Part shown: positions 50,357-59,673 of the stretch, one piece after another
How positions within the stretch are numbered: position 1 is the first letter of the stretch
Layout of the letters: every line of letters starts with the position of its first letter
Origin: DATBSL01 sp963732935
GTDB lineage: Bacteria > Acidobacteriota > Vicinamibacteria > Fen-336
Length of the DNA stretch: 64,000 bases
Assembly: GCA_963732935.1 (NCBI GenBank)
Contig: CAVTBK010000004.1
Location: 434,001-498,000, forward strand
Direction of reading: 5' to 3'
Program-made: the position numbers and the translations under genes
The notes under the pieces: generated by a model
Seen by the model: only the letters and a program-made list of their open reading frames with translations
What the model was told of the DNA's origin: nothing
Databases searched by the model: none

Positions 50357-50959
50357 CTACTTGGTGGCGAGCGCGGCGTCGATGGCGGCGCGCAGCTCCT
50401 GGGACTCCGGCGTCACCTTGCTCGGGAAAAAGTCGAGCACCTTCCCGTCCTTGCCCACCAGGTACTTGCAGAAGTTCCAGTCGGGCAGGTGCCCGGTCTC
50501 GCCGAGCAGATGATAGATCGGTGACTGGGTCGGTCCGGCCTTGGTGACGAGCTTGGCGAACATGGGGAAGGTGACGCCGTAGTTCTTCTTACAGAAGGTC
50601 TGGATCTCCTCGGGCGTCCCCGGCTCCTGGCCGCCGAAGTCGTTGCTCGGGAAGCCCAGCACCGAGAAGCCCCGGGGCGAGTACTCCTTGTAGAGCGCCT
50701 CGAGGCCCGCGTACTGGGGCGTGTAGCCGCACTTGCTCGCCACGTTCACGACCAGCGTCACCTTGCCGGCGTACTGGCCGAGGTCGACGGGCTTGCCGTC
50801 GAGGCTGGTCGTCTCGAGGGCGTAGAAAGACTGCGCGGGCATCCTGCCTCCGTGTCCTGTCTCTGCGGGAGCTGCCTGGCTGGGAGCGGCGAGCGTGCCG
50901 AGGCCGGCGATCGACGCGGCCGCGACGAGGGCACGGACGCCACAATGGGCGTGCTGCAT
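50357..50959 (-). CDS. Exported glutathione-peroxidase-family protein (Cys type)
   Basis: 200 aa with an N-terminal signal (VRALVAAASIAGLGTLAAPS) and a complete peroxidase core. The peroxidatic cysteine is C77 in NVASKCGYTPQY; the catalytic Gln is in FPSNDFGGQEP and the Trp-Asn in PDWNF. The gene uses a normal Cys codon, not selenocysteine. Bacterial members of this kind usually take thioredoxin-like reductants and reduce lipid hydroperoxides, here in the periplasm. It stands 81 bases downstream of the acyltransferase operon on the same strand and could be a readthrough partner protecting membrane lipids. Confidence 0.9.
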   Translation of the reverse strand: MQHAHCGVRALVAAASIAGLGTLAAPSQAAPAETGHGGRMPAQSFYALETTSLDGKPVDLGQYAGKVTLVVNVASKCGYTPQYAGLEALYKEYSPRGFSVLGFPSNDFGGQEPGTPEEIQTFCKKNYGVTFPMFAKLVTKAGPTQSPIYHLLGETGHLPDWNFCKYLVGKDGKVLDFFPSKVTPESQELRAAIDAALATK

Positions 50960-51040
50960 GGTTCGACCTCCAACTGGCGAATGGGAGAACTCTACTTCCA
51001 GCTTAGCAGCTCCGCGCCGCCCTGGCGCGTCGTCGCGAGA

Positions 51041-52156
51041 TCACCAGGGATCGATGTAGGCCGGTCGACCCGCGGCGAGGCCTGCCTTCGCGATGGAGCC
51101 GGCCTTGTAGACGACGTCCACCGGGCTCGAGACGCCGTAGAGCGCGCGGTACGCGGGGTCGCCGGAGTCGTTCGCGTGCCGGATCACCACCACGAAGTCC
51201 GCCACTCCCCGCTGGTCGCGGACCGCTTGGCGGAGGACGGCGGTCGCCGCGCCCGCCGGCGCCGCGGGATCGGCCACCACGTCGGCCACGGTCGCGATCC
51301 GGAGCGGCTGCCCGAGGACGATCGGCAGGCGCGCGAGAGCGCTCGCCAGCCGGAGCAGCGGCCGCGCCTTCTCCACGACGTTGGCGAGCGCGTGGCCGTT
51401 GCCGTACGCGAGAGCGGCGGCCAGCGGTCGCTCCTCGGCACCTTCCGCGATCCAGAGCCGGGGATCCCCCCCGCTCGCGACCCAGCGCCCGAGGGCCTTG
51501 CGGTACTCGTCGACCGTGAAGGATCGCCAGAAGTCGTGGCGCGCGTGGCGGGCCTCGAGCGCCGCGACCAGCCAGGGCAGATCGGCATCGCGTGCGCGGC
51601 GCAGGCGAAGGCCTGGGGTCGGGGCGCCGCAACGTCGCGGATCGAGGAACTTGAACTGCCCGCTCGGACCGCGCAGGTAGCCGGCACGCGCGAGAGTCGC
51701 GTGCGAGGCGCGGTTCCCATCCATTACGTGGCCCCAGAAGACGCGCGCGCCGTCGAGTGACCGCGCGTCCTGCTCGGCCCGCTGCAGGAGCGCCCGCGCG
51801 ATGCCCCGGCGCTGCTGGGCGGGATCCGTGCGCAGGAAAGAGAGACGCGCGCCGACCACGCGCCGGCCGGAAACGAGGACCGGCCCGACGTCGCTCGCCA
51901 CCATCCCGACGACCCTCCCGAGGGAACGAGCGAGGTGGAGCCTCCGGGTCTCGAATCGGCCCCGGAGCCCGTCGAGCCCGCCGACCAGGCGGAAGCCGAA
52001 GGTCACGGCGCCCGCTTCCGGGCAGCGAGCGATCAGGCCGGCGATCGCGGGGGTGTCCTCGGGGATTGCCTCGCGGATCTCCACCTCCGCCGCCGGCGCA
52101 CGCGGCCCGTCTCCGTCGGCAAAGAGGACGCCCTGGCCCCCGGTCTCAGCGCTCAC
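51041..52156 (-). CDS. Tandem GNAT-fold acyltransferase, candidate ceramide-synthase-like protein
   Basis: 371 aa from a GTG at 52156 that overlaps the previous stop by 11 bases. The N-terminal GNAT domain shows EIREAIPEDTPAIAGLIARC, VSGRRVVGARLSFLRTDPAQ, the acyl-CoA loop QQRRGIARALLQRA and the GNRASHATLARAGYLR tail. A second GNAT-like half starts at LRLRRARDADLPWLVAALEA, with VVVIRHANDSGDPAYRALYG near the end. The acceptor cannot be read from sequence. It is last of five overlapping genes led by a serine-palmitoyltransferase-like protein, and the known bacterial ceramide synthase (bCerS) is itself a GNAT-fold protein, so it is one of three candidates here for N-acylation. Frame and ends look intact. 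Confidence 0.7.
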   Translation of the reverse strand: MSAETGGQGVLFADGDGPRAPAAEVEIREAIPEDTPAIAGLIARCPEAGAVTFGFRLVGGLDGLRGRFETRRLHLARSLGRVVGMVASDVGPVLVSGRRVVGARLSFLRTDPAQQRRGIARALLQRAEQDARSLDGARVFWGHVMDGNRASHATLARAGYLRGPSGQFKFLDPRRCGAPTPGLRLRRARDADLPWLVAALEARHARHDFWRSFTVDEYRKALGRWVASGGDPRLWIAEGAEERPLAAALAYGNGHALANVVEKARPLLRLASALARLPIVLGQPLRIATVADVVADPAAPAGAATAVLRQAVRDQRGVADFVVVIRHANDSGDPAYRALYGVSSPVDVVYKAGSIAKAGLAAGRPAYIDPW

Positions 52157-53324
52157 GAGCTTCCCGGAAGACCTCTCGCGGCTCGTACACCCGGGGCGCG
52201 AGAAGTCCACGCATGAGGCCGACCAGCGCCCGCTGCACGATCGGCGAGCGGTGCCTGACCCAGGCGCAGAGCGCCTCGGGCGAGGCGCCGAGATCGAGCT
52301 TCGGCTCGCCGGTCGTGACGCCCAGGTCGATGGTCCGGAATCCTTCCTCGATCCCGACCCGGACGAACTCGTAGAGCATCTTGAGGTAGGCGAGGTCGTG
52401 GTCGGCGACTCGCGGCCCGCCGTAGAAGAGGGGGCGCAGGATGGGTCCGTCGGCGTGCAGCACCGCGAATCGGCGCGGGGTCCCGTCGTCGCCACGAACG
52501 ACTAGCGCGCTCATCCCCGGCACGCGCGCCAGACGCGCGAAGAAGGCCTCGGGGAGGTACTCGCGGCGGATCTCCTTGGCCCGCTCGAAGACCGCACGCG
52601 AGAGCGCGACCATCTCGGGCGCGAGCCCCGCGAAGTCGTGCACGCGCTCGAAGCGGACGGGGTGTCCCCTGGCCAGCCTCTTGAGCGCCCGCCGCCGGTA
52701 GTCGGAGCGCATCGCGGCTAGGTAGCCGTCGAAATCGCGAAACCCGGAAACGTCGAGAACGAAGTCCATCGGTAGGGGCACCGCCTCGAACCCGAGCGGG
52801 GCGAGAGTGGCCTCGGCCGCCGCGTCGGCTGCCGCGAAGTCGCGGAGCACCACCAGCCCGGCCCGACGGGAGGCCGCCTGGGCCAGCGCGGCCTCGGCCA
52901 CCGCGCGCAGGACCGCCGCGTCCTTCGTGCCGAGCAGCGGCTCGATCAGCGCGGACGGCCAGCCGACCTCGAACACCCGCAGCTCGAGCAGGCCCGGCAC
53001 CAGCCGTCGCAGCGCGGAGGCGAGGCGGGCGGCCAGGCTGCCGGAGAAGAGGGTGAGGTCGAGACGGTAGGGATAGGCCGGCGCCGCCGAGACGAGCTCC
53101 CCTTCGAGGCGCACCAGTAGCGTGCCGAGCGTGAAGCCCTCGAGCTCCACCGCGCTCGCCGCCTCGAGGAAGGCGTGGCACTGGAGACTCCGGCCGGGCA
53201 CCAGCAGGCGGTCCCAGGCCTCGGCGGGGACGAGGATGGGATCACACGGCTCGACGCTGAGCCCGCTCGCTCGATCTCCCGGCCGGGGCGCCGTTGTCGT
53301 CGCGTCGAGAAGCGCGTTGCTCAT
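52146..53324 (-). CDS. BioF2/FemAB-like GNAT-superfamily acyltransferase
   Basis: 392 aa. Motifs of the BioF2-like acetyltransferase/peptidogalycan-type group: LQCHAFLEAASAVELEGFTL, VPLPMDFVLDVSGFRDFDGY, LAAMRSDYRRRALKRLARGH, YLKMLYEFVRVGIEEGFRTI and DLGVTTGEPKLDLGA. The S-x-D-Y-R-R-R-x-x-K-R motif resembles the CSTRKRLRRYL segment in the N-domain of the large fusion gene of the same operon, so the two are paralogues. It should transfer an acyl or aminoacyl group. The ATG overlaps the preceding reductase stop (ATGA) and its stop overlaps the next GTG. The substrate is unknown. Confidence 0.7.
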   Translation of the reverse strand: MSNALLDATTTAPRPGDRASGLSVEPCDPILVPAEAWDRLLVPGRSLQCHAFLEAASAVELEGFTLGTLLVRLEGELVSAAPAYPYRLDLTLFSGSLAARLASALRRLVPGLLELRVFEVGWPSALIEPLLGTKDAAVLRAVAEAALAQAASRRAGLVVLRDFAAADAAAEATLAPLGFEAVPLPMDFVLDVSGFRDFDGYLAAMRSDYRRRALKRLARGHPVRFERVHDFAGLAPEMVALSRAVFERAKEIRREYLPEAFFARLARVPGMSALVVRGDDGTPRRFAVLHADGPILRPLFYGGPRVADHDLAYLKMLYEFVRVGIEEGFRTIDLGVTTGEPKLDLGASPEALCAWVRHRSPIVQRALVGLMRGLLAPRVYEPREVFREARER

Positions 53325-54517
53325 CGCGCGCCCGCGGTGAGAGCGGCTCCCGCCGCCGGCTCCCCTGCCGCGGCCGCTTCGGGCCCGCGGACCGTCCAGT
53401 CGAGGCTGCCCCGCCGGCGGTAGCGGTCGAGCTCCTGGAAGAGCCGTGCCGGCGGAACGAGGTCGAGCGCCGTCAGCAGGCCGCGCGCGCGGACCTCGCC
53501 GCTCGCCAGGATCCGTCCGATCAGGACCGGCAGGTAGGCCGTGCAGTTGGGGGCCCCGCGGCAGACGAGGTCGATCGTCACGCTCCTCCCCTCGGACTCG
53601 GCCTCCACCTCGAGCAGCTGCGCGACCGGCGCTCCCGCCTCTACCTTGCGCTTCTCGGCGGAGCGCATCAGCCGCCTGACGGCGGCGGCGGCCAGCCAGT
53701 AGACGAGCCGGTGCCGGTACGGATTCAGCAGGCGCGCCACGGTGAAGAAGCCCGGCGGAGGCTCGACCCCCATGCCGAAGTAGTTTCGGATGGTCCGGAC
53801 CGGCAGCCGGCGCGGCAGGATCAGGCTGTCGATGGTCGGGTCCGAGAGGAGCCGGGCGGTGCCGAAGGGCTCCGGGAAGCGGCGCACGACCCGTTCGGCT
53901 CCCATCCGTGCGGGAAGGTACCGGCCGTCCTGCCAGTCCTGGTTGCCGAGCGCCGGTTCCAGCGGCCCGTTCATCAGGCTCGAGAAGCCGTCGTCTCGCT
54001 GCTGCGACTGTCCCTCCACCGCGCAGACCACCAGCCTCTCGACGCCCGAGAGCGCCTGCGCGGCGTGTGCGCACAGGATGCTCGAGAGTCCCACCACCTC
54101 GCCGGCCCCGGTGACGAGCGCGACGCCATTCGCGCGCGCGAGATCGTCGAGGGCCGCGAGCCGCCGGTAGTGGAACTGCTCGAAGGCGAAGTCGAGGTAG
54201 TGGCGGCCCGCGCGCACGACCGCCTCGGCGATCCCGTGGCCGCTCACGATGTAGGGACCCACGCAGTTAACGACGACGTCGGCCGCCGAGCAGGCGGCCT
54301 GCAGCGCGGCATTGTCCCGGACGTCGAGCCGCGCGAAGCGAAGCCGCGGGTGCCCCGGCTCCTCCGCTAGGTGGGCGAGCTTCCCGGGATCCCGGCCGGT
54401 GGCGGTGACGGCGCAGTCTCCCCCTTCGAGCAGGCCCGCCGTCACGTCCCGACCGATCGCGCTCAGGGCCCCGAGGACGAGCACCCTCGGCGGGCCGCCG
54501 GCACTGCGAGCGCTCAC
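53321..54517 (-). CDS. Saccharopine-dehydrogenase-like NAD(P)-dependent reductase
   Basis: 398 aa from a GTG at 54517. The Rossmann start RVLVLGALSAIGRDVTAGLL is followed by ARLDVRDNAALQAACSAADV and VVNCVGPYIVSGHGIAEAVV, typical of the saccharopine-dehydrogenase/trans-acting enoyl-reductase superfamily. Further motifs are HYLDFAFEQFHYRRLAALDD and ALVTGAGEVVGLSSILCAHA. In a sphingolipid-type pathway this would be the reductase for the ketone made by the PLP enzyme, the role filled by CerR elsewhere, though CerR is an epimerase/SDR-like protein and not this family. That assignment is inference from position. Both ends overlap neighbours (GTGA upstream, ATGA downstream). Confidence 0.75.
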   Translation of the reverse strand: MSARSAGGPPRVLVLGALSAIGRDVTAGLLEGGDCAVTATGRDPGKLAHLAEEPGHPRLRFARLDVRDNAALQAACSAADVVVNCVGPYIVSGHGIAEAVVRAGRHYLDFAFEQFHYRRLAALDDLARANGVALVTGAGEVVGLSSILCAHAAQALSGVERLVVCAVEGQSQQRDDGFSSLMNGPLEPALGNQDWQDGRYLPARMGAERVVRRFPEPFGTARLLSDPTIDSLILPRRLPVRTIRNYFGMGVEPPPGFFTVARLLNPYRHRLVYWLAAAAVRRLMRSAEKRKVEAGAPVAQLLEVEAESEGRSVTIDLVCRGAPNCTAYLPVLIGRILASGEVRARGLLTALDLVPPARLFQELDRYRRRGSLDWTVRGPEAAAAGEPAAGAALTAGAR

Positions 54518-55261
54518 GCGGGCGGATCCTCGGCCGGCTCCGCGGGAGCGGATGCCACCTCGCGTGCTCGTTCGGCACCGCGGGACCCCTCGTCGCCTGC
54601 TGGGTCCGCCACGGGGAGCGTCGCCTCTGCACCGGCGGTGTCGGTTTCCCGGCTCTCCCAAGACGTAGTCGCAGTACGCCTGTCCGAAGGCGAGCGTGCG
54701 TTGGGCGGTGCCGTTGCGATGGAACGCGTGAGACGGCAGGACCCGCTCACAGACCGTGGCACCGAGCCGGCAGAGCTCCTGGGCCAGCTGCGGGACACCG
54801 GCGTCGCGGGCGAGATCCGCGAACAGACAGCGGTGCACCCGGAGCTCGAACCGGTCCTCGTCGACGGAGAGGAACTCGGTCTCGTTGAAGGCGCCGATTC
54901 CCTGGAGGACGACACGGTCGGCGAAGGCGTGCCAGCGCTGACGGGGCTCGGTGATCGCGCCGAGCTCCGCCACCATCCTTCGCGCATGCAGCTCGAGGAG
55001 CGCCCCGAGCAGCTCGCCCGGGAGGCGCTCGTCCCGTCCACGGCGGCGGGCGTCGAGCACGATCGCGGGAAGGAGCATCAGCAGCGCGGCGAGCCGGGCC
55101 TCGGCGTCCGAGCGAACGGCCCAGCGGGTCGCGCGGACGAGCCCGCGCGAGGCCCATCCGCAGCGCAGGAGCGCGAGCGGCCAGCGCCAGCCGTAGGCGC
55201 GCCCGAGCACCTGGCGGAGGGCCGGGAGGGTGGGAAGCAGGAGACGCGTGGCGCGCAGCAT
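54514..55261 (-). CDS. L-2-amino-thiazoline-4-carboxylate-hydrolase-like protein, one frameshift
   Basis: The ATG at 55261 follows TGAGGG. Residues 1-185 read as the ATC-hydrolase family (PF14196): RWHAFADRVVLQGIGAFNET, RFELRVHRCLFADLARDAGV, QLAQELCRLGATVCERVLPS and GTAQRTLAFGQAYCDYVLGE. At about 54657-54662 the frame breaks at TTGGGAGAG; the neighbouring frame gives an acidic tail (ESRETDTAGAEATLPVADPA) ending at a stop that overlaps the reductase start. Corrected length is about 249 aa. Named members hydrolyse a cyclic cysteine precursor, but most are uncharacterised; its place between a PLP enzyme and a reductase suggests another role here. Confidence in the tail is lower than in the body. 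Confidence 0.62.
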
Positions 55262-55268
55262 GGGGCCC

Positions 55269-58200
55269 TCAGTGAACACTGGCCGTGGCGGGCGAGTCGG
55301 CGATCGCGGCCCGGAGGCTCTTGACCAGGGCGACCATGCGGGCCCGCTCCAGCCCGCTCGCGAACTCGAAGCGCACCCCGAACACGGGGTCCGCGCCGGG
55401 ACGCAGCCAGCGGACCTCGCCGGCGACGTCGATCACCTGGCCGTCGAGGGCCCGCAGCCGGAGCGGCACGCGGCTCCCCGGCGGCGGCAGCCGACGGCTG
55501 TGGATCGCCGCGCCCTCGACACTGACGTTTTCCAGCGTGCCCGCCGCGTCGACTCCCGGCGCGACGCACTCCACCTCCAGTTCGGCGTGGTAGCGCCAGG
55601 CGTGACGTGTCGTCGGCGGGAAGGTGCCGGCCGCGACCAGCCGCTCGATGACTCCCTGGCCGCCGACCTCCGGCGGGGTGAGCTCGACCTCCACGCCGAG
55701 TGACCTGCCGGGAGCCGGCAGCAGGCACTTCGAGACGACCTGTCCCGGCGCCTGCAGCAGGACGCCTTCCCTGCCGAAGGAGATGCCGCAGTCGACCGCC
55801 TGACCGACGCCGAGCTGCGTGTGGCCCGGCACCCGGAGGATGGTCTGGCTGGCGCCCGACACGCAGTAGCGGTGGAGGGAGCTGCGGTCAGCGACCGGCA
55901 GTAGCACCATCGGCCGGACCCGCACGCGGTGGACCGTGCGCGACGCCGAGACCCGGCCCCTCGCCGGGAAGCCGGCGGTCCGGAGCCGCGCGAAGACGGC
56001 CGCGGCGCGGTCGAGCATGCGCTGGTCGTGTGTCGCCATGTAGCTCGTCCGCAGCAGCTCGCGCCCGTGCGCCACTGCCGGCGAGGCGACCGGGTTCACG
56101 AACACGCCCTCGTCCAGGAGCTTGCGGTAGAGGCCGAAGGCGAGCAGCTCCTGGCCACAGTGGACGGGGACGATCGCGGTCCCCCGGAAGGGCGCGTCGT
56201 AGCCCAGCTCCTGAAGGCGCCGTGCCATGTGCTCGGCGTTGGCGAGCACGCGCGTGCGGCGCTCGGGCTCGCGCTTCACGATCTCGAGTGCGGCATGGGC
56301 GGCCGCCACCGAGGCGGGCGGCAGGCTGGCCGAGAACATGTGCGAGCGGGTGGCATGGCGCAGGTAGTCGATCAGCTTGCCCTCCCCCGCCACGAAGCCG
56401 CCGACCGAGGCCAACGACTTGCTGAAGGTGCCCATCACGATGTCCACGTCCCCGAGCACGCCCAGCAGCTCCGCCGCTCCGCGTCCGCCCGGGCCCAGGA
56501 CGCCGAGGGCGTGGGCCTCGTCGACCATCACGCGGGCGCCGTATCGCTTGGCGAGCGCGACGATCGCGCGCAGGTCGGCGATCGTGCCTTCCATGCTGAA
56601 GACCGAGTCGACGACCACGAGCTTGGCCCGGTCGCCGTGCTGCGCGAGGGCCTGCTCGAGGGATTCGACGTCGTTATGCCGGAAGCGGGCCACCTGCGCA
56701 TGCGAGAGCCGCGCCCCGTCCACGAGGCTCGCGTGGTCCAGCTTGTCCATGATCACGGCGTCGTTCTCGCCCGCGAGCGCGGCGACGACCCCCAGGTTCG
56801 TCTGGTAGCCCGTGCTGCAGAGAAGGGCGTCATCCTTACCCATGAAGGTCGCCAGGGCCCGCGCCAGCTCGACGTGGAGGTCCAGCGTCCCGTTCAGGAA
56901 GGGCGAGCCGGAGCATCCCGTACCGTACTTCTCGGCGGCGGCCGTCGCGGCGCCGACGACCTCCGGGTGCGTGCCGAGGCCGAGGTAGGCGTTGGAGCCA
57001 AGCATCACCACCGTGCGCCCTTGGTGACGGATGAGCGGCCCCTGGGCGCTCTCGAAGGCCGGGAAGAAGCCGTAGAGCCCCGCGACCCGGGCGTCGTTCG
57101 CCCGCTGATAGAGCTGCAGGTCCTCGGCCTTCGCGAAGAGGTCGGGCGCTCCGGGGGCGCCGTCAGCGCGGCCGGGAGCGCGGTCAGGTTCTCCCGTTGC
57201 GAGACGTCCTGGCCGTGGAACGGACGGTGGAGGTTCACGGGCTGGGGCATCGCCTCCTGCAGGCGGCGCGCGATGGTCGAGGTCAGGCGCGGGTCCGCGA
57301 CATGCTTGACCAGGTACAGCTGCGGATCGCCCTCGAAGCCGTGCTTGAACTTGGCGTCGTAGGTGGTGATCCCGTCGTTGAGGCTCCGCATCCCGCGCTC
57401 GATGGCGTGGCGCAGCTCCGCCATCGAGAGCAGCAGGTGGAGCTGGTCGCCTGCGCGGTCGTAGTCGAACCCGGCATGGGCGGTGAAGTACTCCCGGTCC
57501 CCGACCAGGCAGAGGCTGAAGGCGACGATCTCGCCCCCTGCTTGACCGCCATCACGTGGCTGCGCGCGCCCAGCTGGCGGTCGATCTCCTCGAAGAAGCC
57601 CTCGCTCAGCTCCTCGTGGCTATAGTCCTTGGCACGCGCGTGGGTCTTCCTCCACAGCTCGGCCAGGCGTGGGGCGAGGTGGCCGAACGAGGCGATCACC
57701 TCGGTCTCGACCTCGGGCCCCACCTGCGCGAGATAGCGCCGCAGGCGTTTGCGGGTCGAGCACTTGAGCGCCGCCAGGTAGTCGTCGAAGGACGCCCAGC
57801 GGAGCGCCATCCTCGCGATCGGGTAGCCGAGCAGCGGCTGGAAGCCCCTCGAGGAGAATCCCTCGAGCTCTGGCTGGCGGGCGATGGGCACGTCCCGGAC
57901 CAGCACGAACTCGGCGCCCGCCTCGCGTGCGATGCGCTCCAGCTCCGGCGCCACGGCCTGGCACACCTCCGGCAAGCTGCCCTCGCGCGCCGCGATCGCC
58001 GGGCCCAGCCCGGTCAGGAACCCGCACTCGAGCAGGCGCGCCTTCATGAAACCGGGATGCCACTCGCGCAGCGTCTGCAGCGTCTCGAGTGGAAGGCGCT
58101 TCTCGAGGAAGCCGAAGTCCATGTCGATCAGGAAGCAGTAGGCGATCCCGCTCACGAGGCGGCCTTCGTTCGCGACCAGGTAGAAGGGCTCGATCCGGTT

Positions 58201-58320
58201 GATGCCGGAGCGCTCGACGGCCCGCAGGTGATCGCGTTCCAGGCCCACCTGATCGCGCGAGGCGAGCGAATCCCAGGCGGGGTCCACGTCCTCGATGCTG
58301 CTTCGCACCTCGACACGCAT
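55269..58320 (-). CDS. GNAT - serine-palmitoyltransferase-like PLP enzyme - PilZ fusion, two frameshifts
   Basis: About 1017 aa after correction. Part 1 (residues 1 to ~370) is a BioF2-like GNAT domain (YLVANEGRLVSGIAYCFLID, LKCSTRKRLRRYLAQVGPEV, then GGEIVAFSLCLVGDREYFTA and NDGITTYDAKFKHGFEG). Part 2 (~400-790) is an alpha-oxoamine synthase close to serine palmitoyltransferase: MLGSNAYLGLGTHPEVVGAA, KYGTGCSGSPFLNGTLDLH, VDEAHALGVLGPGGRG, PLP-Lys ~635 in GTFSKSLASVGGFVAG, VFVNPVASPAVAHGRELLRT. Part 3 (~795-1017) ends in a PilZ domain with RHAWR (R-x3-R) and NVSVEG (N-x-S-x2-G), the c-di-GMP pair. Breaks: a G-run at 57535-57539 and near 57160. Likely condenses an amino acid with an acyl thioester under c-di-GMP control. 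It heads a five-gene operon. Confidence 0.8.
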
Positions 58321-58417
58321 GGCGCGCCCTCGTCCTTTCGCCCCCTCCGTCCCGCTCGGCTGCGGTGCGTCCCGCTCGGCCGCAGGCCGCGCGCACGCGG
58401 CCTGCGGCGCGTGCCTC

Positions 58418-59611
58418 CTAGAACGAGAAGTTGACGCCCCCGACGAAGACGTTCGTCTTCTTCTCGAGCTGGCCGGCTAGGGCCAGGTTGATCGCGTCCG
58501 CCGCGGGACGGGCCGCCCGGTTGTCGCTCACGTAGTAGTAGTCGAGCTTGAAGACGAGCTGCGGGTTCAGCCAGAAGTTGAGCGCCGCGCCCCAGGTCCC
58601 GCTCTTCTGGAGCGACGCGAGTGAGGGGTCGATCGGCGGCGGCTCCTTGAGGTTCAGGTATTGGTAGGTGCCCGCGAGCTGCCAGTGCGGCGTGACCTTG
58701 TAGGCCGCTTCGACGTAGGCAGCCTGGTCCTTCTCGATGCCGTTCGTGAAGATCGCTTCCGCGCGCAGGCTGACCTTGTCGGTCACGTACTCGACGGAGC
58801 CGGCGAAGGCGTTCTCGCGCGGCGTCGCGCCGTTCGCGTCCGTGAGGCGCTCCATCGGCCCGCCGGTGAGCCCCCCGTAGAGACGCATGCTGTAGGCGGA
58901 GATCCCGAGCTCGAGCCCCTTCACCGGCATGCGCAGCAGCAGGCCACCGCCGAAGACGTCGCGTCCTCGCGTGGTCACCGAGACGCTCGCGAACTGGGGC
59001 TGCCCGGTCTCGGGATCGACGCCCACGATCATGTCGGAGTCCACCGGCTCGAAGTCCATCTGTCCGGCCAGGGCGTCCACCTCCAGCTCCCAGTTGGCAC
59101 CCAGCTCCTGTACCCGGTTGAGTCCCACGCCCAGGTAGCTCTCGGGGGCGAAGCGGTAGTACGAGTTAGGCAGAAGGTAGAAGGGCCGCAGGGTCCCGAC
59201 CTTGTAGATCTCCGTATAGAGCCCCAGCGGGTTTCGCGATCTTCCCGCCCGGACCAGCAGGTCCTTGACGACCATCACCTCCGCGTAGGCGAGATCGAGC
59301 CGGATCTCGCGTCCGCGCAGGCTCGACTGCCAGGTGGGCTGGGCGTGGATCGAGACGCGCTCGGCGGGGTGCGCCAGCAGGTTGAGGGTGAAGTAGATGT
59401 TGTCGAGCTGCAGGTCCTTCGCCGCGACCGGCGTCGGCGAGTCCGGATAGATGTTGTCGTTGTTCGTCTTGCCTGCCGCCCAGCCCCCGAAACCGTGCAC
59501 GTCGACGACGCGATCCTGGCTCGTCCCCTGGCACGACGCGGCCGGTGGCGAGACGAGCCCGACGACGGCCCACGCGAGAAGCCAAGAAGCGCAACCGGTC
59601 ACCCTGGTCAT
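58418..59611 (-). CDS. Porin-like outer-membrane protein
   Basis: 397 aa with a signal peptide (LLAWAVVGLVSPPAASC) and a beta-barrel of about 16 strands ending in VFVGGVNFSF. Typical strand/turn text: RVSIHAQPTWQSSLRGREIR, YAEVMVVKDLLVRAGRSRNP, KVSLRAEAIFTNGIEKDQAA and PQLVFKLDYYYVSDNRAARP. It resembles phosphate/anion-type or general bacterial porins but cannot be assigned to a substrate. It follows a PstS-like gene (62-base gap) and precedes the sphingolipid-type operon (about 97 bases), all on one strand. Confidence 0.75.
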   Translation of the reverse strand: MTRVTGCASWLLAWAVVGLVSPPAASCQGTSQDRVVDVHGFGGWAAGKTNNDNIYPDSPTPVAAKDLQLDNIYFTLNLLAHPAERVSIHAQPTWQSSLRGREIRLDLAYAEVMVVKDLLVRAGRSRNPLGLYTEIYKVGTLRPFYLLPNSYYRFAPESYLGVGLNRVQELGANWELEVDALAGQMDFEPVDSDMIVGVDPETGQPQFASVSVTTRGRDVFGGGLLLRMPVKGLELGISAYSMRLYGGLTGGPMERLTDANGATPRENAFAGSVEYVTDKVSLRAEAIFTNGIEKDQAAYVEAAYKVTPHWQLAGTYQYLNLKEPPPIDPSLASLQKSGTWGAALNFWLNPQLVFKLDYYYVSDNRAARPAADAINLALAGQLEKKTNVFVGGVNFSF

Positions 59612-59673
59612 GGACGCCTCCTCACTCGTGCCAAATCCCGTGATGCGACCGCGGACAGCCTGTCATGGCCGGC

